A DNA stretch of 64,000 bases, taken from Limnohabitans sp. 2KL-1 (GTDB lineage Bacteria > Pseudomonadota > Gammaproteobacteria > Burkholderiales > Burkholderiaceae_C). Below are positions 1 to 9,129 of this stretch, piece after piece (within the stretch, counting starts at the first letter, position 1; each line of letters starts with the position of its first letter). Where the stretch lies: assembly GCF_003063435.1 (NCBI RefSeq), contig NZ_NESL01000007.1, positions 62,001 to 126,000 of the forward strand, written 5' to 3'. The notes below the pieces were generated by a model, which ran no database searches, was not told the DNA's origin, and saw only the letters and a list, made by a program, of their open reading frames with translations. The translations under genes and the position numbers were made by a program.

Positions 1-1
1 C

Positions 2-538
2 TTTGACTTGATGACCGATGCCAACCAAGGCTTCAACCGCGCCGAGGCCGTACGACGGGCGCGGGCCTTTGATGGTTTGGGCTTGGCGTGGATGGAAGAG
101 CCCTTACCTGCCGAAGACGTGTCGGGGCATCGGCAGTTGCGCGAGCAGACCACCATTCCCGTGGCGGTGGGCGAGTCGATGTACCACCCGATGCAGTTCC
201 GTGAGTATTTGGAGCGGGGCGCGTGTTCGATCGTGCAGCCCGATGTGGCGCGCATCGGCGGCATCACGCCCTGGATCAAGACCGCGCACTTGGCCGAAAC
301 CTTTGACGTGGCGGTGTGTCCGCACTTCTTGATGGAGTTGCATGTGAGCCTTTGCGCCGCCGTGCCCAACGCCACCTGGGTCGAATACATCCCGCAGCTG
401 GACGACATCACCACCTCGCGCATGCAGGTGCAAGGCGGTTTTGCCTTGCCACCCGACACCCCTGGCTTGGGCATTGCCTGGGATTGGACCGCCATCGCTC
501 AACGACAAATCACCCAACTGGAGATAAAAGCACCATGA
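2..538 (+). CDS. Enolase-superfamily (mandelate racemase type) sugar-acid dehydratase, 5' end outside window
   Basis: Only the C-terminal 178 codons are present; the frame is open to the first base, so the start lies upstream. The fragment is the C-terminal half of a mandelate racemase/muconate lactonizing barrel. Metal-ligand positions are visible in DANQ, WMEEP and AVGES, followed by the Asp of QPDVARIGG and the His of CPHFLMELH, which form the His-Asp dyad of the mandelate racemase subgroup. The stop overlaps the next start (ATGA), so it is the first visible gene of an operon with two SDRs and an FAH hydrolase. By context I infer dehydration of a sugar acid such as L-fuconate or L-rhamnonate to a 2-keto-3-deoxy acid. 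The substrate cannot be settled from this fragment. Confidence 0.85.
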   Translation, partial: FDLMTDANQGFNRAEAVRRARAFDGLGLAWMEEPLPAEDVSGHRQLREQTTIPVAVGESMYHPMQFREYLERGACSIVQPDVARIGGITPWIKTAHLAETFDVAVCPHFLMELHVSLCAAVPNATWVEYIPQLDDITTSRMQVQGGFALPPDTPGLGIAWDWTAIAQRQITQLEIKAP

Positions 539-1284
539 GACTCAAAGGAAAAATCGCACTGGTCACTGCCGCTGGGCAAGGCATTGGCCAGGCCGCTGCG
601 CTGGCCATGGCCGCAGAGGGTGCGACCGTTTACGCCACCGATGTGAATGCCGATTTGCTCAAGTCTTACCAAGGCGTGGCCAATGTGCACACGGCCGTGC
701 TGAACGTGCTGGACAAGGCCGCCATTGCCGCCCAAGTGGCCAGTCTGCCGCGCATTGACATCATCTTCAACTGCGCCGGCTTTGTGCACAACGGCAACAT
801 TGAACAGGCCACCGACGAGGACTGGGAGTTTGCCTTCAACCTGAACGTGCGTTCGCAGTTCTGGATGATCCAGGCGGCCATTCCCAAAATGGTGGCGCAG
901 TTCAACAAAGACGGCCACGGCGGCAGCATCATCAACATGGCCAGCGTGTGCTCCAGCGTCAAGGGCTTGCCCAACCGCTTCATCTACGGCACCAGCAAGG
1001 CGGCCGTGATCGGCCTGACCAAGAGCGTGGCGGCCGACTACGTGCGCCAAGGCATCCGCTGCAACTGCATCTGCCCCGGCACCGTGGACACGCCTTCGCT
1101 GCAAGACCGCATCAACAGCTACGCCGACCCGGTGCAGGCGCGCAAGGACTTCATCAACCGCCAGCCCATGGGCCGACTGGCCCAGGCGCACGAGATTGCG
1201 CCCATCGTCACCTTCCTCGCCTCCGACGAGTCCATTTTTGCCACGGGCAATGCTTACATGGTCGACGGCGGCATGACCATTTGA
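535..1284 (+). CDS. SDR dehydrogenase, probable 2-keto-3-deoxy-L-fuconate (rhamnonate) dehydrogenase
   Basis: A 249-residue classical short-chain dehydrogenase. The cofactor motif TAAGQGIG is at residues 11-18, an acidic residue (D36) after the second strand favours NAD over NADP, and the catalytic YGTSK gives Y151 and K155. The sequence is of the DHRS6/BDH2 type, the group that contains bacterial 2-keto-3-deoxy-L-fuconate dehydrogenases. The ATG overlaps the stop of the upstream dehydratase by four bases, so translation is probably coupled. With the FAH-family hydrolase downstream, the expected role is oxidation of the 2-keto-3-deoxy acid to a 2,4-diketo acid. The family is certain; the exact substrate is inferred from neighbours. 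Confidence 0.85.
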   Translation: MRLKGKIALVTAAGQGIGQAAALAMAAEGATVYATDVNADLLKSYQGVANVHTAVLNVLDKAAIAAQVASLPRIDIIFNCAGFVHNGNIEQATDEDWEFAFNLNVRSQFWMIQAAIPKMVAQFNKDGHGGSIINMASVCSSVKGLPNRFIYGTSKAAVIGLTKSVAADYVRQGIRCNCICPGTVDTPSLQDRINSYADPVQARKDFINRQPMGRLAQAHEIAPIVTFLASDESIFATGNAYMVDGGMTI

Positions 1285-1301
1285 TTTTGCTGAAAGACAA
1301 C

Positions 1302-2060
1302 ATGAATTTGCTGGACATGAAAGGCCGCCACGCGGTCATCACCGGGGGTGCCACCGGTTTGGGTTTCGCCATTGCGCAGCGCATGCTGGCTTCGGGAGCG
1401 CGCGTCACCCTCTGGGACCGCGATGTGGCGGGCATGGCCAAAGCCGCTGAGCAGCTGCGTCAAGGGCAGCTGGGTGCCGTGGTCAACACGGTGCAGGTGG
1501 ACGTGACCGACCACGCCTCAGTGGTGAATGCCACTACGCAAACCGTGGCCCTGGCTGGTGTCGATGTGCTGGTCAACAGCGCGGGCATCACGGGACCCAA
1601 CGTCAAAGTGTGGGACTACCCGGTGGACGCCTGGAAGCAGGTGTTCGATGTGAACGTTCACGGATTGTTTCATTGCTGCCGCGAACTCAGCGCCCACATG
1701 AAGGCGCGCAACTACGGGCGCATCGTCAACATCGCCTCGGTCGCGGGCAAGGACGGCAACCCCAATGCCAGCGCTTACAGTGCGAGCAAGGCGGCGGTCA
1801 TCGGTCTTACCAAATCACTGGGCAAAGAGCTGGCCGACACCGGCGTGCGCGTGAACTGTGTCACCCCTGCGGCTGTGAAGACGGCGATTTTTGATCAAAT
1901 GACGCCCGAGCACATCCAGTTCATGCTCTCCAAAATTCCGATGGCCCGCTTTGGTGAGCCCGAAGAAGTCGCCGCCATGGTGACCTGGCTGAGCACCGAA
2001 GAATGTTCCTTCTCCACCGGCGCGGTCTTTGACCTGTCTGGTGGCCGTTCCACGTATTGA
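1302..2060 (+). CDS. SDR oxidoreductase, candidate sugar 1-dehydrogenase
   Basis: A 252-residue classical SDR with TGGATGLG at residues 14-21, D39 after the second strand and a catalytic S146-Y159-K163 set (YSASK). It starts 17 bases after the preceding SDR and is followed 23 bases later by the FAH-family gene, so it is part of the same operon. In non-phosphorylative L-fucose or L-rhamnose operons a second SDR oxidises the free sugar to its lactone, which would fit here. Annotation as a FabG-like reductase would be equally compatible with the sequence. It is not a recent duplicate of the neighbouring SDR. Confidence 0.8.
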   Translation: MNLLDMKGRHAVITGGATGLGFAIAQRMLASGARVTLWDRDVAGMAKAAEQLRQGQLGAVVNTVQVDVTDHASVVNATTQTVALAGVDVLVNSAGITGPNVKVWDYPVDAWKQVFDVNVHGLFHCCRELSAHMKARNYGRIVNIASVAGKDGNPNASAYSASKAAVIGLTKSLGKELADTGVRVNCVTPAAVKTAIFDQMTPEHIQFMLSKIPMARFGEPEEVAAMVTWLSTEECSFSTGAVFDLSGGRSTY

Positions 2061-2083
2061 TTTTTTACACACTGAGAGGTTTT

Positions 2084-2947
2084 ATGAAACTCGTTCGCTA
2101 TGGCCAACCCGGCAAAGAAAAACCAGGCCTGATCGACGCCGATGGCCGCTTGCGCGACCTGAGCGCGGTGGTCAAAGACATCACGCCTGATTTGCTCAAT
2201 GACAAGGCATTGGCCAAGCTGGCCAAGGTCAAGACCGATAAGCTGCCTTTGGTGCGCGGCAAAAAGCGTTTTGGTACACCCATCTCGTCGACCAGCAAGT
2301 TCATTGCCATTGGCTTGAACTACGCCGACCACGCGGCCGAGTCGGGCATGCCCATTCCGGCCGAGCCGATCGTGTTCACCAAGGCCATCTCGTGCATCCA
2401 GGGCGCTGACGATGACGTCATGCTGCCCAAGGGCTCCAAGAAAACCGACTGGGAAGTCGAGTTGGGCATCGTCATTGGCACGCGCACCCGCTATGTCACG
2501 CAAAAAGACGCCTTGAACCATGTGGCGGGTTACTGCGTGGTCAATGACGTGAGCGAGCGCGAATACCAACTTGAGCGCGGTGCCACTTGGGACAAGGGCA
2601 AGGGCTGCGACACCTTCGGCCCCGTGGGCCCTTGGCTGGTCACGCGTGACGAAGTGCCCAACCCGCAAGCTTTGGGCATGTGGCTCGATGTGAACGGTGT
2701 GCGTTACCAGACCGGCAACACCAAGACCATGATCTTTGGCGTGGCCAAGCTGGTCAGCTATGTGAGCCAGTTCATGACGCTGGAGCCGGGTGACATCATC
2801 ACCACCGGCACACCGCCTGGCGTGGGCATGGGTGTCAAGGTGGACGGCAAGTCCGCCCCGGTGTTCTTGAAGCGTGGCGATGTCATGCGCTTGGGCATTG
2901 ACGGTCTGGGCGAGCAGACCCAAAAAGTCGTGGCCTTCAAGGCCTGA
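2084..2947 (+). CDS. FAH-family hydrolase, probable 2,4-diketo-3-deoxy-L-fuconate/rhamnonate hydrolase
   Basis: A 287-residue fumarylacetoacetate hydrolase family protein. The N-terminal cap domain spans about residues 1-70 and the catalytic domain starts with KFIAIGLNYADHA. Metal ligands are E124 and E126 in WEVELG and D155 in NDVSERE, and the late ITTGTPPGVG motif is typical of the family. ATG 2084 is preceded by GAGAGG at good spacing. In this operon it would cleave the C-C bond of the 2,4-diketo-3-deoxy acid to pyruvate plus L-lactate, the end step of the pathway. A 5-oxopent-3-ene or ureidoglycolate-lyase-like assignment is possible from sequence alone. Confidence 0.85.
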   Translation: MKLVRYGQPGKEKPGLIDADGRLRDLSAVVKDITPDLLNDKALAKLAKVKTDKLPLVRGKKRFGTPISSTSKFIAIGLNYADHAAESGMPIPAEPIVFTKAISCIQGADDDVMLPKGSKKTDWEVELGIVIGTRTRYVTQKDALNHVAGYCVVNDVSEREYQLERGATWDKGKGCDTFGPVGPWLVTRDEVPNPQALGMWLDVNGVRYQTGNTKTMIFGVAKLVSYVSQFMTLEPGDIITTGTPPGVGMGVKVDGKSAPVFLKRGDVMRLGIDGLGEQTQKVVAFKA

Positions 2948-2955
2948 TGAGGTTT

Positions 2956-2991
2956 GCCGGGTCTGCCGTTTGTGCGGCATGCCCGGCTTTT
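2956..2991 (+). terminator. Terminator of the sugar-acid operon
   Basis: A GC-rich inverted repeat (GCCGGG..TGCCG / CGGCA..CCCGGC) with a two-base internal mismatch is followed by TTTT. It starts eight bases after the FAH stop codon and ends before aroB. Confidence 0.7.
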
Positions 2992-3043
2992 CACCGTCGG
3001 CCTTTTCAGGTTTGACGGAGCAAAGCCCCTACACTTGGGGGCT

Positions 3044-4156
3044 ATGTCCGAGTCCACATTTCCCATTGAACAGGTCGCCATTTCGCTGGACGACCGCAGT
3101 TACGACATCCACATTGGCCAGAGCCTGATCGGCCGTGCCGACACTTGGGCCGGTTTGCCCAAGGCGCAGTCGGCCATGATTGTGACCAACGAGACCATCG
3201 CGCCGCTGTACGAAGTCGCTTTGCGCGCTGCCATCGCCCCGCATTACAAGCAAGTCCACACCGTGGTGTTGCCCGACGGCGAGGCGCACAAAGACTGGCA
3301 AACCCTGAACCTGATTTTTGACGCGTTGCTGGCCCAAGGCTGCGACCGCAAGACCGTGCTGTTTGCTTTGGGCGGCGGCGTGATCGGTGACATGACCGGC
3401 TTTGCGGCGGCCAGCTACATGCGCGGCGTGCCCTTTGTGCAGGTGCCCACCACGCTGCTGTCGCAGGTCGATTCGTCGGTGGGTGGCAAGACCGCCATCA
3501 ACCACCCGCTGGGCAAGAACATGATCGGCGCGTTTTACCAGCCGGTGCGCGTGGTTTGCGACCTGAACACCCTGCAAACCCTGCCCCCGCGTGAACTGAG
3601 CGCGGGCTTGGCCGAAGTCATCAAATACGGCCCGATCGCCGACATGGCATTCCTCGACTGGATCGAGGCCAACATCGATGCGCTCATCGCCCAAGACCCG
3701 GCCACGCTGGCGCACGCCGTCAAGCGCAGTTGCGAGATCAAGGCCTGGGTGGTCGGGCAAGACGAGCGCGAAGCGGGCCTGCGCGCCGTCCTCAATTTTG
3801 GACACACCTTTGGCCACGCCATCGAGGCGGGTCTGGGCTTTGGCGTGTGGTTGCACGGCGAGGCCGTGGGCTGCGGCATGGTCATGGCGGCCGAGTTGTC
3901 GCAGCGCCTGGGCAAGGTGGATGTCGCTTTTGTGGCGCGTTTGCGGGCCTTGATTGAGCGCGCAGGCCTGCCGGTTCGCGGCCCCGTGATCGACGCAGCC
4001 GAGAACGCGGGCCATTACATCGAGCACATGCGCCTGGACAAAAAAGCGATTGGCGGCGACATCCAGTTTGTGGTGATCGACGGCCCCGGTCAGGCGGCGG
4101 TGTGCAGTGCCCCTGACGCCATGGTGCGCGACGTGATCAACGCCTGCTGCGCCTGA
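3044..4156 (+). CDS. aroB: 3-dehydroquinate synthase
   Basis: A 370-residue enzyme that converts DAHP to 3-dehydroquinate, the second step of the shikimate pathway, in the cytoplasm. The NAD-binding GGGVIGD and the substrate-loop [12 protein letters not shown] are present. The three zinc ligands are seen in GLAEVIKYG (E), [11 protein letters not shown] (H) and LHGEAV (H). I chose ATG 3044 because it gives the usual N terminus and length; the open frame continues upstream through the terminator. dgt follows after five bases. aroK, often found directly upstream of aroB in proteobacteria, is absent here and is replaced by the catabolic operon and its terminator. Confidence 0.95.
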   Translation: MSESTFPIEQVAISLDDRSYDIHIGQSLIGRADTWAGLPKAQSAMIVTNETIAPLYEVALRAAIAPHYKQVHTVVLPDGEAHKDWQTLNLIFDALLAQGCDRKTVLFALGGGVIGDMTGFAAASYMRGVPFVQVPTTLLSQVDSSVGGKTAINHPLGKNMIGAFYQPVRVVCDLNTLQTLPPRELSAGLAEVIKYGPIADMAFLDWIEANIDALIAQDPATLAHAVKRSCEIKAWVVGQDEREAGLRAVLNFGHTFGHAIEAGLGFGVWLHGEAVGCGMVMAAELSQRLGKVDVAFVARLRALIERAGLPVRGPVIDAAENAGHYIEHMRLDKKAIGGDIQFVVIDGPGQAAVCSAPDAMVRDVINACCA

Positions 4157-4161
4157 ACACC

Positions 4162-5391
4162 ATGGATGAAACAGCTGTGGCGGGTTTGAGCTGCTTGGGC
4201 GCTGGAGAGGGCAGCCTGTCTGCATCGGTCGCGACGGGCATGTCGGGCCTGGCTTTGGGCAGCTTGTCGGCGCTGGCCTGCGACCCCGCCCAAACCCGGG
4301 GCCGCCGCTTTGCCGAACCTGCCGCGCCCACGCGCAACGCGTACCAAAGAGACCGCGACCGCATCGTGCACTCCACCGCGTTCCGGCGCTTGGTTTACAA
4401 GACGCAGGTGTTTCTGAACCACGAAGGTGATTTGTTCCGCACCCGCCTGACGCACTCTCTGGAGGTGGCGCAGTTGGGCCGCTCGATCGCCCGGGCGCTG
4501 GGGCTGAACGAAGACTTGGTCGAAGCCGTGGCGCTGGCGCACGATCTGGGCCACACGCCTTTTGGCCACGCCGGGCAAGATGCGCTGGACGAATGCATGA
4601 CCGACCATGGCGGCTTTGAGCACAACCTGCAAAGCCTGCGGGTGGTGGACAAACTGGAAGAGCGTTACCCCGCGTTTGACGGCCTGAACCTGAGTTTTGA
4701 AACCCGCGAAGGCGTGCTCAAACACTGCTCACGGGCCAATGCCGAGCATCTGGAATTGACCGAGCCGGGCGGGGTGGGGCGGCGCTTCATCGACCGCACC
4801 CAGCCCAGTCTGGAGGCACAGCTGTGCAACCTGGCCGACGCGATTGCCTACAACGCGCACGACATCGACGATGGTGTGCGCTCGGGCCTGATCAGCACCC
4901 GCCAGTTGCTTGAAGTCGAGCTGTTCGCGCATTACCACCAGCAAGCGCTGGACGAGCACCCGGCGCTGGCGCACAAGCCCCGCCGCCTGCTGTATGAAAC
5001 CATCCGCCGCATGCTGAGCGATCAGGTGTACGACGTGATCGACACCACCCGACAGGCGGTGGCGGTCGCGGGCGTGCAGACCGCAGACGAAGCCCGCCTA
5101 GCCGGGCCGTTGGTGGGTTTCAGCCCCGCCATGAAGGCGCGCACCAGCGAACTCAAAAAGTTCTTGTTTGTGCAGCTGTACCGCCACCCGCAGGTGACCG
5201 ACACCACTGACCGCGCCAAGGACGCCGTGCGCGAGTTGTTTGCGGCCTATGTGGCGCAGCCCTTTGAGATGTCGGCCGACTTTGCCGCCAACCAAGACCT
5301 GCACCGCTCGGTGGCCGATTACATCGCCGGCATGACCGATCGCTTTGCCCTGCGCGAACACGAACGCCTGACTGGGCGCAAGGTGTTGTGA
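4162..5391 (+). CDS. dgt: Deoxyguanosinetriphosphate triphosphohydrolase-like HD protein
   Basis: A 409-residue HD-domain dNTP triphosphohydrolase. The metal-binding His and Asp residues are in RLTHSLEVAQ, LAHDLGHTPFGHAG and YNAHDIDDG. The N-terminal RDRDRIVHSTAFRRLVYKTQVF block is characteristic of the dGTPase family. The first roughly 45 residues are poorly conserved, so a start downstream of 4162 cannot be excluded. It hydrolyses dNTPs to nucleoside plus triphosphate. It lies five bases after aroB, and its stop overlaps the GTG of the next gene. Confidence 0.9.
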   Translation: MDETAVAGLSCLGAGEGSLSASVATGMSGLALGSLSALACDPAQTRGRRFAEPAAPTRNAYQRDRDRIVHSTAFRRLVYKTQVFLNHEGDLFRTRLTHSLEVAQLGRSIARALGLNEDLVEAVALAHDLGHTPFGHAGQDALDECMTDHGGFEHNLQSLRVVDKLEERYPAFDGLNLSFETREGVLKHCSRANAEHLELTEPGGVGRRFIDRTQPSLEAQLCNLADAIAYNAHDIDDGVRSGLISTRQLLEVELFAHYHQQALDEHPALAHKPRRLLYETIRRMLSDQVYDVIDTTRQAVAVAGVQTADEARLAGPLVGFSPAMKARTSELKKFLFVQLYRHPQVTDTTDRAKDAVRELFAAYVAQPFEMSADFAANQDLHRSVADYIAGMTDRFALREHERLTGRKVL

Positions 5392-6587
5392 GCATGCCCC
5401 GCTCTGACCGCGCCGCCTGGCTGGTGGTGCTGGCGGGTGTGGTGGCGGCCTTGCAAGTGGGCAAGCTGCCCCCGGCTTTGCCTGCCTTGCAAGCGGACCT
5501 TGACCTGTCGCTGGTGCAATCGGGCTTCATGTTGTCCATGGTGCAGCTGGCGGGCGTGCTGCTGGCGGTGTTCATGGGTTTGCTGGCCGACGGCATGGGC
5601 CTCAAGCGCAGCATGCTGTGTGGTCTGGTGCTGCTGGCGCTGGCCAGCGCCGCAGGCAGTCTGGCCACCTCGCCTTGGGTCTTGTTGGCGCTGCGGGCGT
5701 CTGAAGGGCTGGGCTTTTTGCTGGTGGCGCTGCCTGCGCCGGCGCTCATCCGGCGGCTGGTGCCCGCGCACAAGCTGAGCGGCATGCTGGGTGTGTGGGG
5801 GGCTTACATGCCCACGGGTACGGCGCTGGCTTTGCTGGTCGGGCCGATGTTCATCCCGGCCTGGGGCTGGCCGCGCTGGTGGGGTTTGTTCGCACTGCTG
5901 GCAGTGGGCATGGCGCTTTGGCTGGCGCGGGCCGTGCCTCCCGATCCGGTGTGCGTGCCTGCGCTGGCTGGCAACACCCCCAGCATGCTTCGGCGCCTGA
6001 GCGAGACCCTGTCGGCGCGAGGCCCCTGGCTGGTGGCGCTGACGTTTGCCATGTATTCCGGCCAGTGGCTGGCGGTGGTGGGCTTTTTGCCGTCCATTTA
6101 TGCGGCAACGGGCGTTTCAGGTGCTGCGCTGGGAGGTCTCACCGCCCTGGCGGCGGCGGTCAACATGCTGGGCAATCTGGCTTCAGGCCGCTTGCTGCAA
6201 CGGGGTTGGGCGCCTGCGCAATCGATCACCTTGGGTTTTGCAGCCATGGCGCTGGGCAGCACGCTGGCCTTTGCGGCGTTCACCGACGGCCTGCCGTGGT
6301 TGCGTTATGTCGGCGTGCTGGTGTTTTCGGGCGTGGGTGGCTTGGTGCCGGGTACCTTGTTTTCGCTGGCGGTGCGTCTGGCCCCGGGCGAGCAGCATGT
6401 GGCCACCACCGTGGGCTGGGTGCAGCAGCTCTCTGCCCTCGGCCAGTTTGTCGGGCCGCCCGTGGTGGGCTGGGTGGCGGCGCAAGTGGGGGGCTGGCAG
6501 CTCACGCCGGTGGTGTCGCTGGCGTGTTGTGTGTGCGGGGTCGCGCTGGCGTGGGGCGCGGGGGGCGAATTGAAACGCCGCGCATGA
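5388..6587 (+). CDS. MFS transporter
   Basis: A 399-residue polytopic protein with about 12 hydrophobic segments and the major facilitator loop motif GLLADGMGLKRSM after the second helix. It resembles the cyanate/CynX-like branch. The GTG at 5388 overlaps the dgt stop (GTGA); ATG 5394 is an alternative with AAGG about ten bases upstream. The cargo cannot be predicted. It is the last gene of the aroB-dgt transcription unit and converges on the metallophosphatase gene. Confidence 0.85.
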   Translation: MSMPRSDRAAWLVVLAGVVAALQVGKLPPALPALQADLDLSLVQSGFMLSMVQLAGVLLAVFMGLLADGMGLKRSMLCGLVLLALASAAGSLATSPWVLLALRASEGLGFLLVALPAPALIRRLVPAHKLSGMLGVWGAYMPTGTALALLVGPMFIPAWGWPRWWGLFALLAVGMALWLARAVPPDPVCVPALAGNTPSMLRRLSETLSARGPWLVALTFAMYSGQWLAVVGFLPSIYAATGVSGAALGGLTALAAAVNMLGNLASGRLLQRGWAPAQSITLGFAAMALGSTLAFAAFTDGLPWLRYVGVLVFSGVGGLVPGTLFSLAVRLAPGEQHVATTVGWVQQLSALGQFVGPPVVGWVAAQVGGWQLTPVVSLACCVCGVALAWGAGGELKRRA

Positions 6588-6659
6588 GGCGGTTGACGCG
6601 GTGGCCGTCAATCTGGGCAGCGGCTTGCCACGGGGAGGGCTGCCGCTTCCAACCAGCAG

Positions 6660-6691
6660 CCGGATGGGGTGGGCCTGCATGCCCCATCCGG
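6660..6691. terminator. Inverted repeat between convergent genes
   Basis: CCGGATGGGG and CCCCATCCGG form a perfect 10-bp stem around a 12-base loop, midway between the convergent MFS and metallophosphatase genes. It probably serves as a bidirectional terminator, although neither side has a clear T tract. Confidence 0.5.
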
Positions 6692-6731
6692 TGGTGGTGG
6701 CTTGCCTGCGATGGTGCAGGCGACGGGATAC

Positions 6732-7727
6732 TCAGGGCTGCTTGACCATCATGGGCTCGACATCGAACAAGCCAGGGCGCTTGGGGTTCACATTGACCTT
6801 GACCCAATGCATGTTGGGACTGCCAAATGTTTGCAGTCGCGTCAGGTTGGGCAGGATGCGGGTGGGGCCGTACAAGGGCTTGTCCACTTTGAAGAAGTGG
6901 GTGTCACCATGCACCAGCAAAACTTGTCCCTCGAACTTTTCGGTTTCTTGCACCACTTGCTGCAAGAAGGCCTGGTAACCACTGACCGAGGCGGCTTTGC
7001 TCTCGTCGAGGTCTTCGGTTTCGGGCAAGTCAAAGCCAGGGTCACCCTGGAAGGCCAGCACGATACCTCGTGATTTGGCGGCTTTGGCCGCCTCAAAACT
7101 GGCGTTCAGCCATTGGATGTTGGCGGCATCACGGGCCAGATATTCGGCATTGCTTTGCTCGCATTGCGCCAAAGTCCGGGCACTTTTTTTGGTGCAGTCC
7201 TTGTCGTCCAGCACTTTGTTGTTGTTGCTGCCGGGGATGTTGAAGGTGGCAAAGACCACGCCTTTGTGGTTGATGCGTTTGTTCTCTTTGTAAAGGCCTT
7301 GCGATTGAGCTTGGCTTGCCAGCGGTATTTTTTGTTGGCCATAGCTGAGCGGGTTGGCAAACATGACCTCGCGGATATGCCCCAGACGTTCCAGCGCGTC
7401 GTAGCCGCCGTTGTTCAGCCGGTGGCAATCGGTCCATTCGTTGTCGCCGGGAATGTAGACCACAGGTTTGACCATGCTGTTGAACATGGCCTGCGCGCGG
7501 GTGTACACGTCATCGGTGCACTTGGAGCTGCCGTCCTTGATGTCGCCAACAAAGATCGAGAAGTCCAGCTTGGCCCGATTGATGCTGTGCAGGATGGCGG
7601 GCATTTTGGGTTCATCGCCCGCTTTGGCATAAGGCATGTCGCCCCACAGGCCAAAAGAAAAAGACTGCGCCTGTGCTGTGCCGAGCAAGACGGTCATGGC
7701 CAGTGCAGAAATCGAACGCTTGAGCAT
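6732..7727 (-). CDS. Secreted metallophosphoesterase
   Basis: A 331-residue protein with an N-terminal signal peptide (SALAMTVLLGTAQA, cleavage before QSF). Calcineurin-like metal motifs follow in order: WGDMPY, VGDIKDG, PGDNEWTDC and VHGDTHF. It is therefore predicted to be a periplasmic phosphoesterase with a dinuclear metal site; the substrate is unknown. ATG 7727 puts the signal peptide at the extreme N terminus and has GAAAG upstream; a TTG four codons earlier is the alternative. It is a single-gene unit, divergent from the porin gene and convergent with the MFS gene. Confidence 0.85.
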   Translation of the reverse strand: MLKRSISALAMTVLLGTAQAQSFSFGLWGDMPYAKAGDEPKMPAILHSINRAKLDFSIFVGDIKDGSSKCTDDVYTRAQAMFNSMVKPVVYIPGDNEWTDCHRLNNGGYDALERLGHIREVMFANPLSYGQQKIPLASQAQSQGLYKENKRINHKGVVFATFNIPGSNNNKVLDDKDCTKKSARTLAQCEQSNAEYLARDAANIQWLNASFEAAKAAKSRGIVLAFQGDPGFDLPETEDLDESKAASVSGYQAFLQQVVQETEKFEGQVLLVHGDTHFFKVDKPLYGPTRILPNLTRLQTFGSPNMHWVKVNVNPKRPGLFDVEPMMVKQP

Positions 7728-7833
7728 GGGAACTTTCAAAAGTTAAAAATCAAATCAGCCTATCGATGGACCGTGACAGTTTGACGACATCAATTTGTAG
7801 CGAATTAACAACGCGGCTACGGGTTTCATGGGA

Positions 7834-7862
7834 TTGACACACGACTTGATTTCAATAGCGGC
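7834..7862 (+). promoter_or_regulatory. Possible porin promoter
   Basis: A consensus -35 TTGACA at 7834-7839 lies about 115 bases upstream of the porin start. The best -10 at normal spacing (TAGCGG) is poor, so only the -35 is convincing. Confidence 0.3.
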
Positions 7863-7954
7863 ACTTCTTCTCTTGAAGTTGTTTTTGCCGGAGTCGCATC
7901 TGCAAGGTGCTCCGGATGTCCATTTTTGCAGTTCAAACTTTTGGAGTGTTTCTC

Positions 7955-9013
7955 ATGAAAAAATCCCTGATGACCTTGGCTTTGCTGGTCGCCACAGGCG
8001 CATACGCGCAGTCCGTGACTTTGTACGGTGTGGCCGATGTGGCCTACAACAACGATGTCAAAAAATCGACTGCTGGTGTCAAAACCGAAACCAACGATGT
8101 AATCACCAACGGCCTGTCGACCAGCCGTCTGGGTTTCAAAGGTGACCGCGAGATCGCTTCTGGTCTGAAGGCCAATTTCGTGATGGAGTTCGAAGTCGAT
8201 CCCAGCACAGAAACCGGCGGTATCGCCAAGACCCGAGTGGGCATCGTGGGTTTGTCTGGCGGTTTTGGCAGCGTGTCGTTTGGTCGTCGCAACACCTTGG
8301 TCAAGGACATTGAAAACAGCTTTGATGCCAACGACGGCCCGACGGCCGCCGGCTATTTGGGCGACAACGCCCGTGAATCGCGCCGCAATGACGTGATCAC
8401 CTACACCTCCCCAGTGTTTTCGGGCTTGTCTGCCGATGTGCAGTTGGGTTTTGGTGCCACAGTCAAGGAAACCAGCGCGGCTGGCGTGGTCTCGACCACC
8501 AACGACGGCAAAACAGGCGACTCGACCTCGTTGGGTCTGAGCTACGTGAATGGCCCTGTGGCTGTGAAATTCGGGACTGAAACAGTCAAGAACTACAGCA
8601 AAAAAGTCGATGTGGCCGGCACCAGCGTTGCAGTACCGACCGCTTTGGCCGATCGCAAGAACGATGCCCTCGGTGTGTCATATGACCTGGGCGTGGCCAA
8701 GCTGTATTTTGTCAACACACGGATGAAGCAAGGCACGGAAGCTGCCAAAGTGACTTTTGACACCAACAACTTCGGTGTTCGCGTGCCGATGGGTTCATTC
8801 ACTTTCAGCGCAGGCATCAGCGACGGCAAGGCTTTGTTGCCAGGCCAGGCCGTGAAAGCCGACATGAGCGGTTTGCAGTTGAGCGTTTGGTACGCTTTGA
8901 ACAAAGACACCACCGTGTACGGTGTCTATGGCAAGGAGACCATCAAGCATGCGTCGTACGCCACCACATCTGAAGACAAAACCATGTTGGTGGGCGTTCG
9001 CTACAAATTCTGA
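7955..9013 (+). CDS. Outer-membrane porin, Gram-negative (Omp32-like) family
   Basis: A 352-residue trimeric-porin-type beta barrel. The signal peptide MKKSLMTLALLVATGAYA is cleaved before QSVTLYGVADV, the standard mature N terminus of betaproteobacterial porins, and the protein ends in ...VRYKF with the terminal Phe needed for barrel assembly. The LSTSRLGFKG and VGLSGGFGSVSFGR strands are typical. ATG 7955 is preceded by TTGGAG. It allows passive diffusion of small, often anionic solutes. It is monocistronic, with a strong terminator. Confidence 0.95.
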   Translation: MKKSLMTLALLVATGAYAQSVTLYGVADVAYNNDVKKSTAGVKTETNDVITNGLSTSRLGFKGDREIASGLKANFVMEFEVDPSTETGGIAKTRVGIVGLSGGFGSVSFGRRNTLVKDIENSFDANDGPTAAGYLGDNARESRRNDVITYTSPVFSGLSADVQLGFGATVKETSAAGVVSTTNDGKTGDSTSLGLSYVNGPVAVKFGTETVKNYSKKVDVAGTSVAVPTALADRKNDALGVSYDLGVAKLYFVNTRMKQGTEAAKVTFDTNNFGVRVPMGSFTFSAGISDGKALLPGQAVKADMSGLQLSVWYALNKDTTVYGVYGKETIKHASYATTSEDKTMLVGVRYKF

Positions 9014-9044
9014 TCTGAACTGATCTGACGTTTTCCAAGGTTTT

Positions 9045-9070
9045 GGGCCCGCTTTGCGGGCCCTTTTTTT
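9045..9070 (+). terminator. Porin terminator
   Basis: GGGCCCGC-TTTG-GCGGGCCC-like stem followed by seven T residues, 30 bases after the porin stop. Confidence 0.9.
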
Positions 9071-9129
9071 CAGTTCGGTCCGGCACCGAATCCTTGGCCG
9101 GTCATGTCGCGAAGCCCGTCCGGGGCAGC

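Noticed and set aside
535..2060. The two SDR genes as a recent tandem duplication
   Set aside because: They share only family motifs; loops, lengths and termini differ.
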